64,000 nucleotides of DNA from Paracoccaceae bacterium (GTDB lineage Bacteria > Pseudomonadota > Alphaproteobacteria > Rhodobacterales > Rhodobacteraceae), in NCBI GenBank assembly GCA_022843025.1, contig JALHOL010000004.1:124001-188000 (forward strand). The letters are read 5' to 3'. Position numbers and translations under genes: made by a program. The notes under the pieces were generated by a model that did no database searches, was not told the DNA's origin, and worked only from the letters and a program-made list of their open reading frames with translations. Position 1 is the stretch's first letter. The number at the start of each line of letters is the position of its first letter. Positions 1 through 8,837 of this stretch are shown here, piece by piece.

Positions 1-1
1 G

Positions 2-607
2 ATCATGGTGAAGGGGGGCGCGATCATCTGCAGGATGGGTGCGCGCATTCGCCGGGGCGAGGAACTGGCGATCACCCGCACGCTGGGGCGGCTGGGGATT
101 CCGATCCTGCGCACGATCAACGGGACCGGGGTTATGGAGGGCGGCAGTTTCGCCTGGTTGAACCCCAAGACCTGCGCCATCGGCGTGGGGGTGCGGGTGA
201 ACCGCGATGGGGCGGAACAGGTGCGCGAGGTGCTGGCACGGCAGGGGGTGGACCTGCTGATCGTGGATCTGGTGGGCTATGACATCCATCTGGATGTGAG
301 TTTCCTGATGATCGACCGCGATCTGGCGATCCTGAACCCGATGGGGTTGCCCTATTCGTTTCTTGAGGAGTTGAAGGCGCGGGGCATACGCTGGATTGAA
401 ACCGACCCGGCGGATGATGGCTGGATTGTCAATTCGCTGGCGATAGCGCCGGGCAAGGTGCTGATGCCCGAAGGCGCCACGAACCGCACGCTGGACCGGT
501 TGGCGGCGGCGGGGGTGACATGGGTGACGATTCCCTATGCCGAGGTGCAGAAGAACGGCGGCGGGCTGCATTGTTCGACCACGCCGCTGATCCGGGATGC
601 GGTGTGA
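2..607 (+). CDS. Amidinotransferase / arginine deiminase-fold hydrolase, C-terminal part
   Basis: The open frame runs in from the left edge, so the N-terminus lies outside the window. About 200 residues are visible. The fold of the arginine deiminase / dimethylarginine dimethylaminohydrolase family is suggested by a conserved histidine in DIHLDVSF (near residue 94 of the visible part) and by the C-terminal GGGLHCSTTPLIRD, whose cysteine (near residue 190) would be the catalytic nucleophile attacking a guanidinium carbon. The substrate (arginine, methylarginine or another guanidino compound) cannot be decided from this part. No partner gene is visible on the right. Family assignment is confident, exact reaction is not. 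Confidence 0.75.
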   Translation: MMVKGGAIICRMGARIRRGEELAITRTLGRLGIPILRTINGTGVMEGGSFAWLNPKTCAIGVGVRVNRDGAEQVREVLARQGVDLLIVDLVGYDIHLDVSFLMIDRDLAILNPMGLPYSFLEELKARGIRWIETDPADDGWIVNSLAIAPGKVLMPEGATNRTLDRLAAAGVTWVTIPYAEVQKNGGGLHCSTTPLIRDAV

Positions 608-664
608 ACCGAATCGTAAGGGTTTTCTGCCAGCCTATCCGTGTGTGGGATGTGGAGGCGGGGC

Positions 665-1129
665 ATGCGCGGACGTGGGAAGGGATTGGCCGTGATGGCC
701 CACCGCGCCTTGGCGCGGCTTGTCGCACGGCGGGACATTCTGCATCTGGCCGTGGCGGGCGGAGGGCGATCCGATCTGGCGGCGATGCGGGTTTTGGTCA
801 GGTTGCGCGGGCGCGATGGGCTGGATTCCGGTGCGCTTTTGGCATTTGGCCGATCGCTGCGCGCGATGCTGGGTCTGCAACCCGGGTCGGGTTTGCCGCT
901 TCTGGTGATCAGCCTTGCAGCAGAGGATGCAGCGGAAAGCGCTGATGCTGACAGGCCGAACGGGGCAGGCTGCGTTGCGAAATGCCTTTGGCAGCGGCGT
1001 GCAGGGCTTGCGCGGCTGGCATCGGTGATCTTGCCATTCGGCGGGCTGTCAGACGCATTGAAACGAAAAGGGCGAAGGTTGCGGTCGCCCCCTTCGCCCT
1101 GGTCTGTTTCCCTGTCCGCCTGTGGCTGA
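665..1129 (+). CDS. Doubtful hypothetical ORF
   Basis: A 154-codon frame starts at an ATG with a GGAGG about 8 bases upstream, in the otherwise empty stretch between the amidinotransferase gene and ilvE. The product is Arg/Ala/Leu-rich with no recognised domain, signal peptide or convincing membrane span. Its last 20 or so codons run through the ilvE transcription terminator on the other strand, which argues against a conserved C-terminus. It may be a real small protein or a chance high-GC frame. If it is not real, 608-1144 holds only the ilvE terminator. Confidence 0.25.
   Translation: MRGRGKGLAVMAHRALARLVARRDILHLAVAGGGRSDLAAMRVLVRLRGRDGLDSGALLAFGRSLRAMLGLQPGSGLPLLVISLAAEDAAESADADRPNGAGCVAKCLWQRRAGLARLASVILPFGGLSDALKRKGRRLRSPPSPWSVSLSACG
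1060..1100 (-). terminator. Rho-independent terminator of ilvE
   Basis: A 10-bp perfect stem (AGGGCGAAGG, 1069-1078, with CCTTCGCCCT, 1091-1100) and 12-base loop are followed on the minus strand by TTTTCGTTT. It lies 45 bases beyond the ilvE stop codon. Confidence 0.85.
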
Positions 1130-1144
1130 CATCATCCGCCCTGA

Positions 1145-2011
1145 TCAGGCGCGGACGAGCTTTTCATATTCCATCGACACGCGCTTGGTCAGATCGCCGA
1201 CTTCGAAGTTGTAATCGCCGATCTGGCCAACGGGCGTCACCTCGGCCGCGGTGCCGGTGAGGAAGCACTGTTCGAACCCTTCGAGATCGGAGGCTTCGAT
1301 CCGGCGTTCGTGGACCTTGATCTGCATGTCGCGCAGCATTCCGATGACCGTCTGGCGGGTGATGCCGTTCAGGATCGCGTCGGGGATGGGGGTGTGCACT
1401 TCGCCATCCTTGACGAAGAAGATGTTGGCCCCGGTCGCCTCGGCCACATAGCCGCGATAGTCGAACATCATGGCGTCGGAGCAACCCTTCGCCTCGGCCG
1501 CGTGTTTGGACATGGTGCAGATCATGTAAAGACCGGCAGCCTTGGCGGCGTGAGGGATGGTTTCAGGCGAGGGGCGTTTCCATTTTGCGATGTCGAGTTT
1601 CGCGCCCTTGAACTTGGCATCGCCGTAATAGCTGCCCCAGGTCCAGCAGGCGACGGCAAGGCGGATCGGGTTGCGCTTGGAGGCGACACCCATGTCTTCG
1701 CCCGCACCACGCCAGGCGATGGCGCGAACATAAGCATCGGTCAGGTTGTTGGCTTTGAGCACCGCCTCTTTGGCGGCGTTGATTTCTTCGACCGTGAAAG
1801 GCAGCGGCATGTCGAGCAGTTCGCCGGACATGCGCAGACGTTCGGAATGTTCGGTGGATTTGAAGATCTTGCCATTGTAGCAGCGTTCGCCTTCGAACAC
1901 GGCGCTGGCATAGTGCAGGGCATGGGTCAGGATGTGGACATTCGCGCCACGCCAATCCACCAGTTTGCCATCCATCCAGATGAAGCCGTCGCGATCGTCA
2001 TAACCAGCCAT
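1145..2011 (-). CDS. ilvE: Branched-chain amino acid aminotransferase
   Basis: A 288-residue PLP enzyme of fold type IV that moves the amino group between glutamate and the 2-oxo acids of leucine, isoleucine and valine in the cytoplasm. The N-terminal block (HALHYASAVFEGERCYNG), the probable PLP lysine in PHAAKAAGLYM, the EATGANIFF segment and the C-terminal FLTGTAAEVTPV loop are all family landmarks. The start chosen is the ATG at 2011, preceded by GGGAG-TGGGA and giving the usual family length. The frame stays open 38 codons further upstream, but that part has no family similarity. It is monocistronic with its own terminator and is divergent from petP. Confidence 0.96.
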   Translation of the reverse strand: MAGYDDRDGFIWMDGKLVDWRGANVHILTHALHYASAVFEGERCYNGKIFKSTEHSERLRMSGELLDMPLPFTVEEINAAKEAVLKANNLTDAYVRAIAWRGAGEDMGVASKRNPIRLAVACWTWGSYYGDAKFKGAKLDIAKWKRPSPETIPHAAKAAGLYMICTMSKHAAEAKGCSDAMMFDYRGYVAEATGANIFFVKDGEVHTPIPDAILNGITRQTVIGMLRDMQIKVHERRIEASDLEGFEQCFLTGTAAEVTPVGQIGDYNFEVGDLTKRVSMEYEKLVRA

Positions 2012-2055
2012 GTCCCACTCCCACAGGCAGAATTTGCGAATGTTGCGCCGCTTAG

Positions 2056-2068
2056 GTCCGGATCGGAC
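2056..2068. promoter_or_regulatory. Short inverted repeat upstream of ilvE
   Basis: GTCCG-GAT-CGGAC lies about 45 bases upstream of the ilvE start, in the ilvE/petP divergent region. It could be an operator half-site pair. No regulator can be named and the arms are only 5 bp. Confidence 0.25.
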
Positions 2069-2110
2069 ATAAAGTTGCGTCAAACCGGGTGCCGAGCTAG
2101 CAGTTGGTTC

Positions 2111-2139
2111 TTGGAAAGTCAACAAGGCTGACGTAAATT
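2111..2139 (+). promoter_or_regulatory. Candidate housekeeping promoter of petP-petR
   Basis: TTGGAA (2111-2116), a 17-base spacer and TAAATT (2134-2139) lie 25 bases before the petP start, which has a GGGAGGGG ribosome site. Both hexamers are close to sigma-70 consensus. There is no experimental support. Confidence 0.5.
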
Positions 2140-2163
2140 CAGGGTGACGCGGGAGGGGTAAGG

Positions 2164-2664
2164 ATGGCCGAAGGCACTACGGGCGGGGAAAGCCTGCTGT
2201 TTCTGACCGATGAGCAGTTGCGCAAAGGGATCGAGGCGATGTTCTTCGCCTATCGCGGGTTTACCGATGATCCGGACCGCATTCTGGAAGGGATGGATTA
2301 CGGGCGCGCGCATCACCGGGCGATCCATTTCATCCATCGGTCGCCCGGGACAACGGTTTCCAACCTGCTGGGCATTCTGGGTGTGACGAAGCAAAGTCTG
2401 AACCGGGTGCTGCGCACGCTGATCGAGGATGGGTTGGTGGAGGCGCGGGTGGGCAAGGCCGACAAGCGCGAGCGCAACCTGCATCTGACGAGCAAAGGGC
2501 AAGAGCTGGAACGGCAATTGTCGGATGCGCAGCGGGCGCGGATGCGGGCGGCCTATCGCGCGGCGGGGCCTGCAGCGGTGCAGGGATTTCGGACCGTGCT
2601 TGAGGCAATGATGGACCCGGAGATGCGGCGACAGTATCAATCCCTGCGAGAGGGTGAGAAATGA
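2164..2664 (+). CDS. petP: MarR-family transcriptional regulator PetP
   Basis: A 166-residue winged-helix protein. The HTH lies around residues 60-100 (TTVSNLLGILGVTKQSLNRVL, followed by the wing DKRERNLHLTSKG). Pairing with an OmpR-type regulator through an ATGA overlap matches the petP-petR pair known from Rhodobacter capsulatus, where both products are needed for expression of the cytochrome bc1 genes. A strong GGGAGGGG precedes the ATG. petABC is not downstream here, so the naming rests on family and pairing. Its ligand is unknown. Confidence 0.85.
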   Translation: MAEGTTGGESLLFLTDEQLRKGIEAMFFAYRGFTDDPDRILEGMDYGRAHHRAIHFIHRSPGTTVSNLLGILGVTKQSLNRVLRTLIEDGLVEARVGKADKRERNLHLTSKGQELERQLSDAQRARMRAAYRAAGPAAVQGFRTVLEAMMDPEMRRQYQSLREGEK

Positions 2665-3362
2665 ACGAACCGCAGCCACATCTTTTGGTCGTCGATGACG
2701 ATGAACGCATCCGGGGGCTTTTGCAGAAGTTCTTGATGCGCAACGGCTATTTGGTCACGGTGGCGCGCGACGCCGCACAGGCGCGCCGGCTTTTGACGGG
2801 GCTGGAATTCGACATGATCGTGCTGGACGTGATGATGCCGGGCGATGACGGGATCACGCTGACGCGCGAATTGCGCGGGCGGATGAGCGTGCCGATCCTG
2901 CTTTTGACGGCCAAGGGCGAGACCCAGAACCGGATCGAGGGGCTGGAGGCCGGGGCGGATGACTACCTGGTGAAGCCGTTCGAGCCGAAGGAATTGCTGC
3001 TGCGGATCAATGCCATCCTGCGGCGCGTGCCGCAGGTGCAGGCGGCGCCACCAGTGCCCAAGGTGCTGCATCTGGGGGCGGTGCGCTATGATATGGACCG
3101 GGGTGAGTTGTGGCGGGGGGCCGATCCGGTGCGGCTGACGGCGACAGAGGCCGCGCTGATGCGGATGTTCGCGGCCCAACCGGGGCAGGCGATTGCGCGC
3201 GAAAAGCTGGCCGGTGATCTGGGCCGCGACGAGGGCGGCGCGCAAGAACGGGCGGTGGATGTGCAGATCACCCGCCTGCGCCGCAAGATTGAGGATGACC
3301 CGAAGGTGCCACGCTATTTGCAGACGGTGCGGGGCGAGGGCTATCTGCTGCAACCGGATTGA
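2661..3362 (+). CDS. petR: OmpR/PhoB-type response regulator PetR
   Basis: A 233-residue two-domain regulator. The receiver domain is at about residues 7-118, with acidic pocket VDDDE, predicted phospho-acceptor Asp56 in VLDVMMPG, and the conserved lysine in YLVKPFEPKE. A winged-helix Trans_reg_C domain follows at about 135-230 (REKLAGDLG, DVQITRLRRKIEDDP, RTVRGEGYLL). The start codon overlaps the petP stop (ATGA), implying translational coupling. No histidine kinase gene is adjacent. In Rhodobacter PetR is an orphan regulator linked to bc1 complex expression, and the same role is inferred here. Confidence 0.88.
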   Translation: MNEPQPHLLVVDDDERIRGLLQKFLMRNGYLVTVARDAAQARRLLTGLEFDMIVLDVMMPGDDGITLTRELRGRMSVPILLLTAKGETQNRIEGLEAGADDYLVKPFEPKELLLRINAILRRVPQVQAAPPVPKVLHLGAVRYDMDRGELWRGADPVRLTATEAALMRMFAAQPGQAIAREKLAGDLGRDEGGAQERAVDVQITRLRRKIEDDPKVPRYLQTVRGEGYLLQPD

Positions 3363-3434
3363 TTTTCCCATCGCACGCGCGGCGCGCGGTGATAATCTGC
3401 CCGCGTGTGTGTGTGGTACGAGTAGGAGGTTACC

Positions 3435-3932
3435 ATGTTGAGACGAACAGCCGCGGCCCTGACTTTGGCCGTCATGGGCGCAACGGGGAGCGCGGTCTGG
3501 GCCCAGAACCTTGAGCCATGGGGAGCGTCGGATTACTGGGACGTGATGATTGACCCGACGCTGGGCAATGGCTGCCTGATCCAAGGTGCATTCGAGGATG
3601 GGTCTGTGGTGCGGATCGGGCTGGATCGGACGAACGGCACGGGATACGTGACCGCGTTCAACGATGCCTGGGGCGATATCGAGGAAGGTGCGGTCTATCC
3701 GATCAGATTTGCACTGGATGGCGAAGGGTTCGAGGGCGAGGCGCGCGGCATGTATCTGGATGGGATGCCGGGGGCGGATATCGTTTTTGACAACGTGGAT
3801 TTTTTCATGTCCATCGCCCAAAGGCAAACCATGACGATGTATCACGACGGGGCGGAGGTCATGTCGATTGACCTGACCGGAACGATGCGCGGGCTGGAAG
3901 CGGTGCTGGAGTGCCAGGACGAACAGGGCTGA
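3435..3932 (+). CDS. Secreted protein of unknown function
   Basis: A 165-residue product with a clear Sec signal peptide (MLRRTAAALTLAVMGATGSAVWAQ, cleavage probably after VWA near residue 22). The mature part has two cysteines (in GNGCLIQ and LECQDE, near the C-terminus) that could form a disulfide, and a predominantly beta-like sequence. No family recognised. The ribosome site is AGGAGGT, 8 bases before the ATG. It is separate from petPR (72-base gap) and is followed by a GC-rich hairpin. Confidence 0.8.
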   Translation: MLRRTAAALTLAVMGATGSAVWAQNLEPWGASDYWDVMIDPTLGNGCLIQGAFEDGSVVRIGLDRTNGTGYVTAFNDAWGDIEEGAVYPIRFALDGEGFEGEARGMYLDGMPGADIVFDNVDFFMSIAQRQTMTMYHDGAEVMSIDLTGTMRGLEAVLECQDEQG

Positions 3933-3941
3933 GGTAGAGGA

Positions 3942-3961
3942 CGGGGGGCAGGCGCCCCCCG
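3942..3961. terminator. GC-only hairpin after the secreted unknown
   Basis: CGGGGGGC-AGGC-GCCCCCCG forms an 8-bp perfect stem 10 bases after the stop codon. It lacks a U-run, so it may stall or process the transcript rather than be a classical terminator. Confidence 0.45.
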
Positions 3962-4004
3962 GACCCCCTTCGCCGGGGCCGGAACAGAGCGAGAGGCGGA
4001 GAGG

Positions 4005-4925
4005 GTGCTTGTATTCACGCATGAAGATTGCGCGCGGCATGTGACGCCACCGGGCCACCCTGAAAGGGTGGAACGGTTGGCGGCGGTGGAGCGCGGGCTG
4101 GCAGGGCTGGCCGTAACGCGGCGCGAATGCCCGATGGGCGAAGAGGCCGAGGTGTTGCGCTGTCATCCTGCGGCCTATTTGGCCAAGGTGCAGCGCGCGG
4201 TGCCGCAGGCGGGGTTTGTGGCGCTGGATGGCGATACGATCCTGTCGCCGGGTTCGCTGGATGCCACGCTGCGCGCGGTTGGGGGCATCTGCGCGGCGGT
4301 GGATGCAGTGATGGCGGGAGAGGCGAAGGCGGCTTTCGTGGCCGGACGGCCACCGGGGCATCATGCGGAAACGGGCACGGCGATGGGGTTCTGCCTGTTC
4401 GGGACGGTGGCGATTGCAGCGAAGCGGTTGCTAGACCATCACGGATTGAAGCGCATAGCGGTGGTGGATTTCGACGTGCACCATGGGAACGGCACACAGG
4501 ATTTGCTGTGGGACGAGGCGCGGGTTCTGTTCGCATCAACCCATGAGATGCCGCTTTATCCCGGCACGGGCAGCGCGCAGGAGCGGGGCGCGCATGGGCA
4601 GATCGTAAACTATCCTTTGCGGGCAGGATCGGGGGGCGCAGCGATGCGCGCGGCTTATGACGGCGTGATCCTGCCGGCGCTGGAGGCATTTGCCCCAGAA
4701 TTCGTACTGATCTCGGCCGGGTTTGATGCCCATGCGGCCGATCCGTTGGCCAATCTGGAGTGGCAGGCGGAGGATTTTGCCTGGCTGACCGGGCGGCTGT
4801 GCGACGTGGCGGCGCGGCATGCGGGGGGGAGGGTCGTCTCGACACTGGAAGGTGGATATGATCTTGAGGCGCTTGCGGCTTCGGTCGCGGCGCATGTGGG
4901 CGTTTTGGAGGAGCGGAGCAGATGA
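4005..4925 (+). CDS. Histone-deacetylase-family zinc hydrolase
   Basis: A 306-residue arginase/deacetylase-fold enzyme of the class II HDAC / acetoin-utilisation / acetylpolyamine amidohydrolase group. Zinc and catalytic motifs are present: GRPPGHHAE (general-base histidines, about residue 120), VDFDVHHGNGTQ (metal Asp and His), and SAGFDAHAADPL (second metal Asp). The C-terminal ending is LEGGYDLEAL, as in the family. Translation probably starts at the GTG at 4005 (MLVFTHEDC). Its stop overlaps the xseB start (ATGA at 4922), so it heads the xseB-ispA-dxs operon. The substrate is unknown: bacterial members act on acetylated small amines or proteins. Confidence 0.88.
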   Translation: MLVFTHEDCARHVTPPGHPERVERLAAVERGLAGLAVTRRECPMGEEAEVLRCHPAAYLAKVQRAVPQAGFVALDGDTILSPGSLDATLRAVGGICAAVDAVMAGEAKAAFVAGRPPGHHAETGTAMGFCLFGTVAIAAKRLLDHHGLKRIAVVDFDVHHGNGTQDLLWDEARVLFASTHEMPLYPGTGSAQERGAHGQIVNYPLRAGSGGAAMRAAYDGVILPALEAFAPEFVLISAGFDAHAADPLANLEWQAEDFAWLTGRLCDVAARHAGGRVVSTLEGGYDLEALAASVAAHVGVLEERSR

Positions 4926-5161
4926 CGGCGAAGGCTGTGTCCGAGATGAGTTTCGAAGAGGCGATGGCCGCGCTGGAGCAGGTGGTGAACCAGCTTGAGC
5001 GGGGTGAGGTGGCGCTGGAGGAATCCATCGCGCTGTATGAGCGGGGCGCGGCGCTGAAGGCGCATTGTGCGGCCAAGCTGAAGGCGGCGGAAGAGAAGGT
5101 GGAACTGATCCGCGCACAGGAAGGCCGGGCCACCGGGACGACGACGGCGGAGGGGATGTGA
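4922..5161 (+). CDS. xseB: Exodeoxyribonuclease VII small subunit
   Basis: A 79-residue protein with the family core SFEEAMAALEQVVNQLERGE followed by LEESIALYERGAALKAHC. It forms the helical small subunit that associates with XseA to degrade single-stranded DNA. It overlaps the stop of the HDAC-like gene by 4 bases and the ispA start at its own stop. xseA is not in the window. The HDAC-xseB-ispA-dxs order is common in Rhodobacterales. Confidence 0.93.
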   Translation: MTAKAVSEMSFEEAMAALEQVVNQLERGEVALEESIALYERGAALKAHCAAKLKAAEEKVELIRAQEGRATGTTTAEGM

Positions 5162-6027
5162 GCTTTGCGGCCACACTGACGCGGGACGCTGCGGCCATCG
5201 AGGCGCGGTTGATGGCGGCGCTGGAGGGCCGGGCCGATGTGCCCGTGGTAGAGGCGATGCGCTATGCGCTGCGCGGGGGCAAGCGGCTGCGCGGGTTTCT
5301 GGTTCTGGAAGGCGCGCGGATGCACGGGCTGACGGACGCGCAGGCGATCAGTGCGGCGGCAGCGGTCGAGGCGCTGCATGCCTATTCTCTGGTGCATGAT
5401 GATCTGCCCTGCATGGATGATGATGACCTGCGGCGCGGGCAGCCCACAGTGCATGTGAAATGGGATGAGGCGACGGCGGTGCTGGCCGGGGATGCGTTGC
5501 AGACGCTGGCCTTTGAATTGCTAGCCGATCCGGCGCTTGGGTCCGGGGATGTGCGGATCGCACTGGTGGCCGGGCTGGCGCGGGCGAGCGGGGCCGAGGG
5601 CATGGTGCTGGGACAGGCGCTGGACATTGCCGCCGAGACGGCGACCGCGCCGCTGACTTTGGCGCAGATTACCGAATTGCAGGCAGGCAAGACCGGGGCG
5701 CTGATCCGGTGGTCGGCGGAAGCGGGGGCGGTGATTGCATGGGCGGACCCTGCGCCGCTGCGGGCCTATGCCGAAAAGCTGGGTCTGGCGTTTCAGATCT
5801 GGGATGATGTGCTGGATGTGGAAGGCGATGTGGCCAAAACTGGCAAGCGGCTGCATAAGGATGCCGATGCGGGGAAGGCGACCTTTGTTTCGCTGCTGGG
5901 GCTGGACGCGGCAAAAGCGCGCGCGGGGGCTTTGATCGACGCGGCAGCGGACCATCTTGGCGTTTATGGTGACCGGGCGGCGAACTTGATTGCCTGTGCG
6001 CGCTTCGTTATCAGCCGCGAAAGCTGA
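5158..6027 (+). CDS. ispA: Farnesyl/geranyl diphosphate synthase
   Basis: A 289-residue class I polyprenyl synthase that condenses IPP with DMAPP/GPP to geranyl or farnesyl diphosphate. The first aspartate-rich motif is [14 protein letters not shown], the second is DDVLD, and the GGKRLR substrate-binding stretch lies near residue 41. The start is taken as the GTG at 5158, which overlaps the xseB stop (ATGTGA). An in-frame ATG further upstream lies inside xseB and is not needed. Directly followed by dxs, it feeds carotenoid, quinone and bacteriochlorophyll side chains. Confidence 0.94.
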   Translation: MSFAATLTRDAAAIEARLMAALEGRADVPVVEAMRYALRGGKRLRGFLVLEGARMHGLTDAQAISAAAAVEALHAYSLVHDDLPCMDDDDLRRGQPTVHVKWDEATAVLAGDALQTLAFELLADPALGSGDVRIALVAGLARASGAEGMVLGQALDIAAETATAPLTLAQITELQAGKTGALIRWSAEAGAVIAWADPAPLRAYAEKLGLAFQIWDDVLDVEGDVAKTGKRLHKDADAGKATFVSLLGLDAAKARAGALIDAAADHLGVYGDRAANLIACARFVISRES

Positions 6028-6055
6028 CCTCTTGCATGGCCCGCTGGAGGGCAGA

Positions 6056-7969
6056 ATGACCGACAGACCCAAGACCCCGCTGCTGGACAGGGTGAGCGCT
6101 CCTGCAGACCTGAAGTCACTCAATGACCGTGAATTGCGGCAGGTGGCGGATGAGTTGCGCGCCGAGACGATCAGCGCGGTGTCGCAGACGGGCGGGCATC
6201 TGGGGGCCGGGCTGGGCGTGGTGGAATTGACGGTGGCGATCCATGCCGTCTTTGACACGCCGCGCGACAAACTGATCTGGGATGTGGGGCATCAGTGTTA
6301 CCCGCACAAGATTCTGACCGGGCGGCGGGACCGTATCCGCACTTTGCGGACCGAGGGCGGGCTGTCGGGGTTCACCAAGCGCAGCGAGTCGCCCTATGAT
6401 CCGTTTGGGGCGGCGCATTCGTCGACCTCGATCAGTGCGGCGCTGGGGTTTGCGGCGGCGCGCGATCTGGGTGGCGATCCGGGTGATGCGATTGCGGTGA
6501 TTGGTGACGGGTCGATGAGCGCGGGCATGGCGTTCGAGGCGATGAACAATGCAGGCCATCTGAAGAAGCGGCTGTTCGTGATCCTGAACGACAATGAGAT
6601 GTCGATTGCGCCGCCGGTGGGGGCGCTTTCCTCATATCTGTCGCGGCTTTATGCCGAGGCACCGTTTCAGGATCTGAAGGCGGCGGCGAAGAACGCGGTC
6701 AGCCTGTTGCCTGGCCCGTTTCAGGAAGGCGCGCGACGGGCCAAGGAGATGCTGAAAGGCATGGCCGTGGGTGGCACGCTGTTCGAGGAGTTGGGTTTTT
6801 CCTATCTGGGGCCCATCGACGGGCATGATCTGGACCAGTTGCTGGCGGTACTGCGCACGGTGAAGGCGCGGGCGACAGGGCCGATGCTGATTCATGTGCT
6901 GACGAAAAAGGGCAAGGGCTATGCCCCGGCCGAGGCGGCGCGGGACAGGGGCCATGCGACGGGCAAGTTCGATGTGCTGACCGGGGTGCAGGCGAAGGCA
7001 GTGTCGAACGCGCCGAGCTATACCAAGGTGTTTGCCCAGAGCCTGATTGCCGAGGCCGAGCGGGATGAGAAGATCGTGGCCGTTACGGCGGCGATGCCGG
7101 ATGGCACGGGGCTGAACCTGTTCGCGGACCGCTTTCCCCGGCGCTGTTTTGATGTGGGGATCGCGGAGCAGCATGCGGTGACGTTCAGCGCGGGGCTGGC
7201 GGCGGGGGGGATGAAGCCGTTCTGTGCGATCTATTCAACCTTCCTGCAGCGTGGATATGATCAGGTGGTGCATGACGTGGCGATCCAGCGGTTGCCCGTG
7301 CGCTTTGCCATTGATCGGGCGGGGCTGGTGGGGGCGGATGGCGCCACCCATGCGGGCAGTTTCGACGTGGCGTTTCTGGCAAATCTGCCGGGCATCGTGG
7401 TGATGGCGGCGGCGGATGAGGCGGAGCTGGTGCATATGGTGGCCACCGCCGTGGCGCATGATGACGGGCCGATTGCGTTTCGTTTTCCGCGCGGGGATGG
7501 TGTGGGCTGTGACATGCCCACACGCGGCGTGCCGCTGGAAATCGGCAAGGGACGGGTTATCCGCGAAGGGGCGCGGGCGGCGATCCTGTCCTTTGGCACA
7601 CGACTGGCCGAGGTGCTGAAGGCGGCAGAAGCGCTGGCCCAGCGCGGGATTGCGCCGACGGTGATTGATGCGCGGTTCGCCAAGCCGCTGGACCGGGATC
7701 TGATCCTGAACGCGGCGCGTCACCATGAGGCGCTGATTACGGTGGAAGAGGGCGCGGTGGGCGGCTTTGGCAGCCATGTGGCGCAGTTGCTGGCCGATGA
7801 GGGCGTGTTCGACCGGGGGCTGAAGTTCCGCAGCATGGTGCTGCCCGACATATTCATCGATCAGGCCAGCCCGGAGCGGATGTATCAAGTCGCCGGAATG
7901 GATGCGGCGCAGATCGAGGCGAAGGTTTTGCAGGCGCTGGGGGTGGCGGTGGTGGGGAAACGGGCCTGA
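6056..7969 (+). CDS. dxs: 1-deoxy-D-xylulose-5-phosphate synthase
   Basis: A 637-residue thiamine-diphosphate enzyme, the first step of the MEP pathway (pyruvate plus glyceraldehyde 3-phosphate to DXP). The TPP/Mg motif [16 protein letters not shown] starts near residue 150, followed by the transketolase-like pyrimidine-binding domain ([17 protein letters not shown]) and a C-terminal domain. The ATG at 6056 has GGAGG 6 bases upstream. The frame is open further left into ispA but that is a shadow. It sits 28 bases after ispA in the same operon. Length is normal. Confidence 0.96.
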   Translation: MTDRPKTPLLDRVSAPADLKSLNDRELRQVADELRAETISAVSQTGGHLGAGLGVVELTVAIHAVFDTPRDKLIWDVGHQCYPHKILTGRRDRIRTLRTEGGLSGFTKRSESPYDPFGAAHSSTSISAALGFAAARDLGGDPGDAIAVIGDGSMSAGMAFEAMNNAGHLKKRLFVILNDNEMSIAPPVGALSSYLSRLYAEAPFQDLKAAAKNAVSLLPGPFQEGARRAKEMLKGMAVGGTLFEELGFSYLGPIDGHDLDQLLAVLRTVKARATGPMLIHVLTKKGKGYAPAEAARDRGHATGKFDVLTGVQAKAVSNAPSYTKVFAQSLIAEAERDEKIVAVTAAMPDGTGLNLFADRFPRRCFDVGIAEQHAVTFSAGLAAGGMKPFCAIYSTFLQRGYDQVVHDVAIQRLPVRFAIDRAGLVGADGATHAGSFDVAFLANLPGIVVMAAADEAELVHMVATAVAHDDGPIAFRFPRGDGVGCDMPTRGVPLEIGKGRVIREGARAAILSFGTRLAEVLKAAEALAQRGIAPTVIDARFAKPLDRDLILNAARHHEALITVEEGAVGGFGSHVAQLLADEGVFDRGLKFRSMVLPDIFIDQASPERMYQVAGMDAAQIEAKVLQALGVAVVGKRA

Positions 7970-7990
7970 CGGCCCGGATCCCCTGCCCTT

Positions 7991-8767
7991 TCAGCCGCGT
8001 TCGGCAAGCTTCCGTTCCAGCCCTTCGATCCGGGCCATCAGTTCGGCATGGCGTTCGGCGGCGTGGTCGGGTTTATCAGCCTCGGCCGCTTCTTGCATTG
8101 CGTTGACCACAAGGCCGACCAGCAGGTTGATCACCGCGAAGGTGGTCACCAGAATGAAGCCGATGAAGAATATCCAGGAATAGGGATAAACCTCCATCAC
8201 CGGGCGGACGACAGCATCAGCCCAGCCTTCCAGCGTCATCACCTGAAACAGCGTAAGCGCGGTGGCACCAAGATCACCGAAACGGTCGGGGAAGCTGACC
8301 CCGAAAAGTTTGGTCGCCATGACGGCCGAGACGTAGAACAGGATCAGTGTCAGCAACAGGACCGACCCCATCCCCGGCAGGGCGCGGAGGAAGCCTTCGA
8401 CCACGCGGCGCAGGCTGGGGGCTATGGAGATGACGCGCAGCACCCGCAGCACCCGCAGCGCCCGCAGGACGGACAGGCCGCCGCTTGCCGGAAGCAGTGC
8501 CACGCCGACGACCGCCAGATCAAAGACGTTCCAGCCTGACCGGAAAAAGCGCCCGCCCAGCGCGAACAGCTTTAGCACCAGTTCTGCGATGAAGATGGCG
8601 AGGCAGAGACGGTCAAGGAACAGGATCGTTCCGCCTGCCGCGGCCATGATCGGCTTTGACGTCTCCAGTCCAAGGATGACGGCGTTGAACAGGATCACCG
8701 CAAGGATGAAGCGGGTGACGGCAGGACGGTCGAGGAATTCGGCAACTTGGGAACGCAGGGCAGTCAT
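7991..8767 (-). CDS. Single-domain voltage-gated cation channel (NaChBac/CavMr type)
   Basis: A 258-residue six-helix channel subunit that would assemble as a tetramer in the inner membrane. S1-S3 lie at about residues 15-95. S4 is the arginine ladder at 101-121 (LRALRVLRVLRVISIAPSLRR). S5 is at 135-155, the pore loop around 168-190, S6 at 196-225, and a charged C-terminal helix (230-257) resembles the coiled-coil bundle of bacterial Nav channels. The selectivity filter is T178-L-E-G-W-A-D184. Sodium-selective members usually read TLESW. Glycine at the fourth position and an aspartate at the seventh resemble the calcium-selective Meiothermus channel CavMr. It is convergent with dxs; the terC-family gene lies upstream on the same strand. 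Confidence 0.88.
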   Translation of the reverse strand: MTALRSQVAEFLDRPAVTRFILAVILFNAVILGLETSKPIMAAAGGTILFLDRLCLAIFIAELVLKLFALGGRFFRSGWNVFDLAVVGVALLPASGGLSVLRALRVLRVLRVISIAPSLRRVVEGFLRALPGMGSVLLLTLILFYVSAVMATKLFGVSFPDRFGDLGATALTLFQVMTLEGWADAVVRPVMEVYPYSWIFFIGFILVTTFAVINLLVGLVVNAMQEAAEADKPDHAAERHAELMARIEGLERKLAERG

Positions 8768-8792
8768 CTTTTCTTACCTTTGTGAATCGCTA

Positions 8793-8816
8793 CGCCCGGC
8801 CTTTGCGGGCCGGGCG
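8793..8816. terminator. Hairpin between terC-family gene and channel gene
   Basis: A 9-bp perfect stem (CGCCCGGCC / GGCCGGGCG) with a 6-base loop, in the 70-base gap downstream of the terC-family stop. There is no U-run on either side. Confidence 0.4.
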
Positions 8817-8837
8817 CGGTGTTGATTCAGGATACCT

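Noticed and set aside
2637-4364. 575-codon minus-strand frame across petR and the secreted unknown
   Set aside because: Covers two real plus-strand genes and an intergenic hairpin; the product is His/Arg/Pro-rich, as expected of antisense translation.
4015-5454. 479-codon minus-strand frame opposite the HDAC-like gene, xseB and ispA
   Set aside because: Opposes three confident genes; low-complexity Pro/Ser/Arg product.
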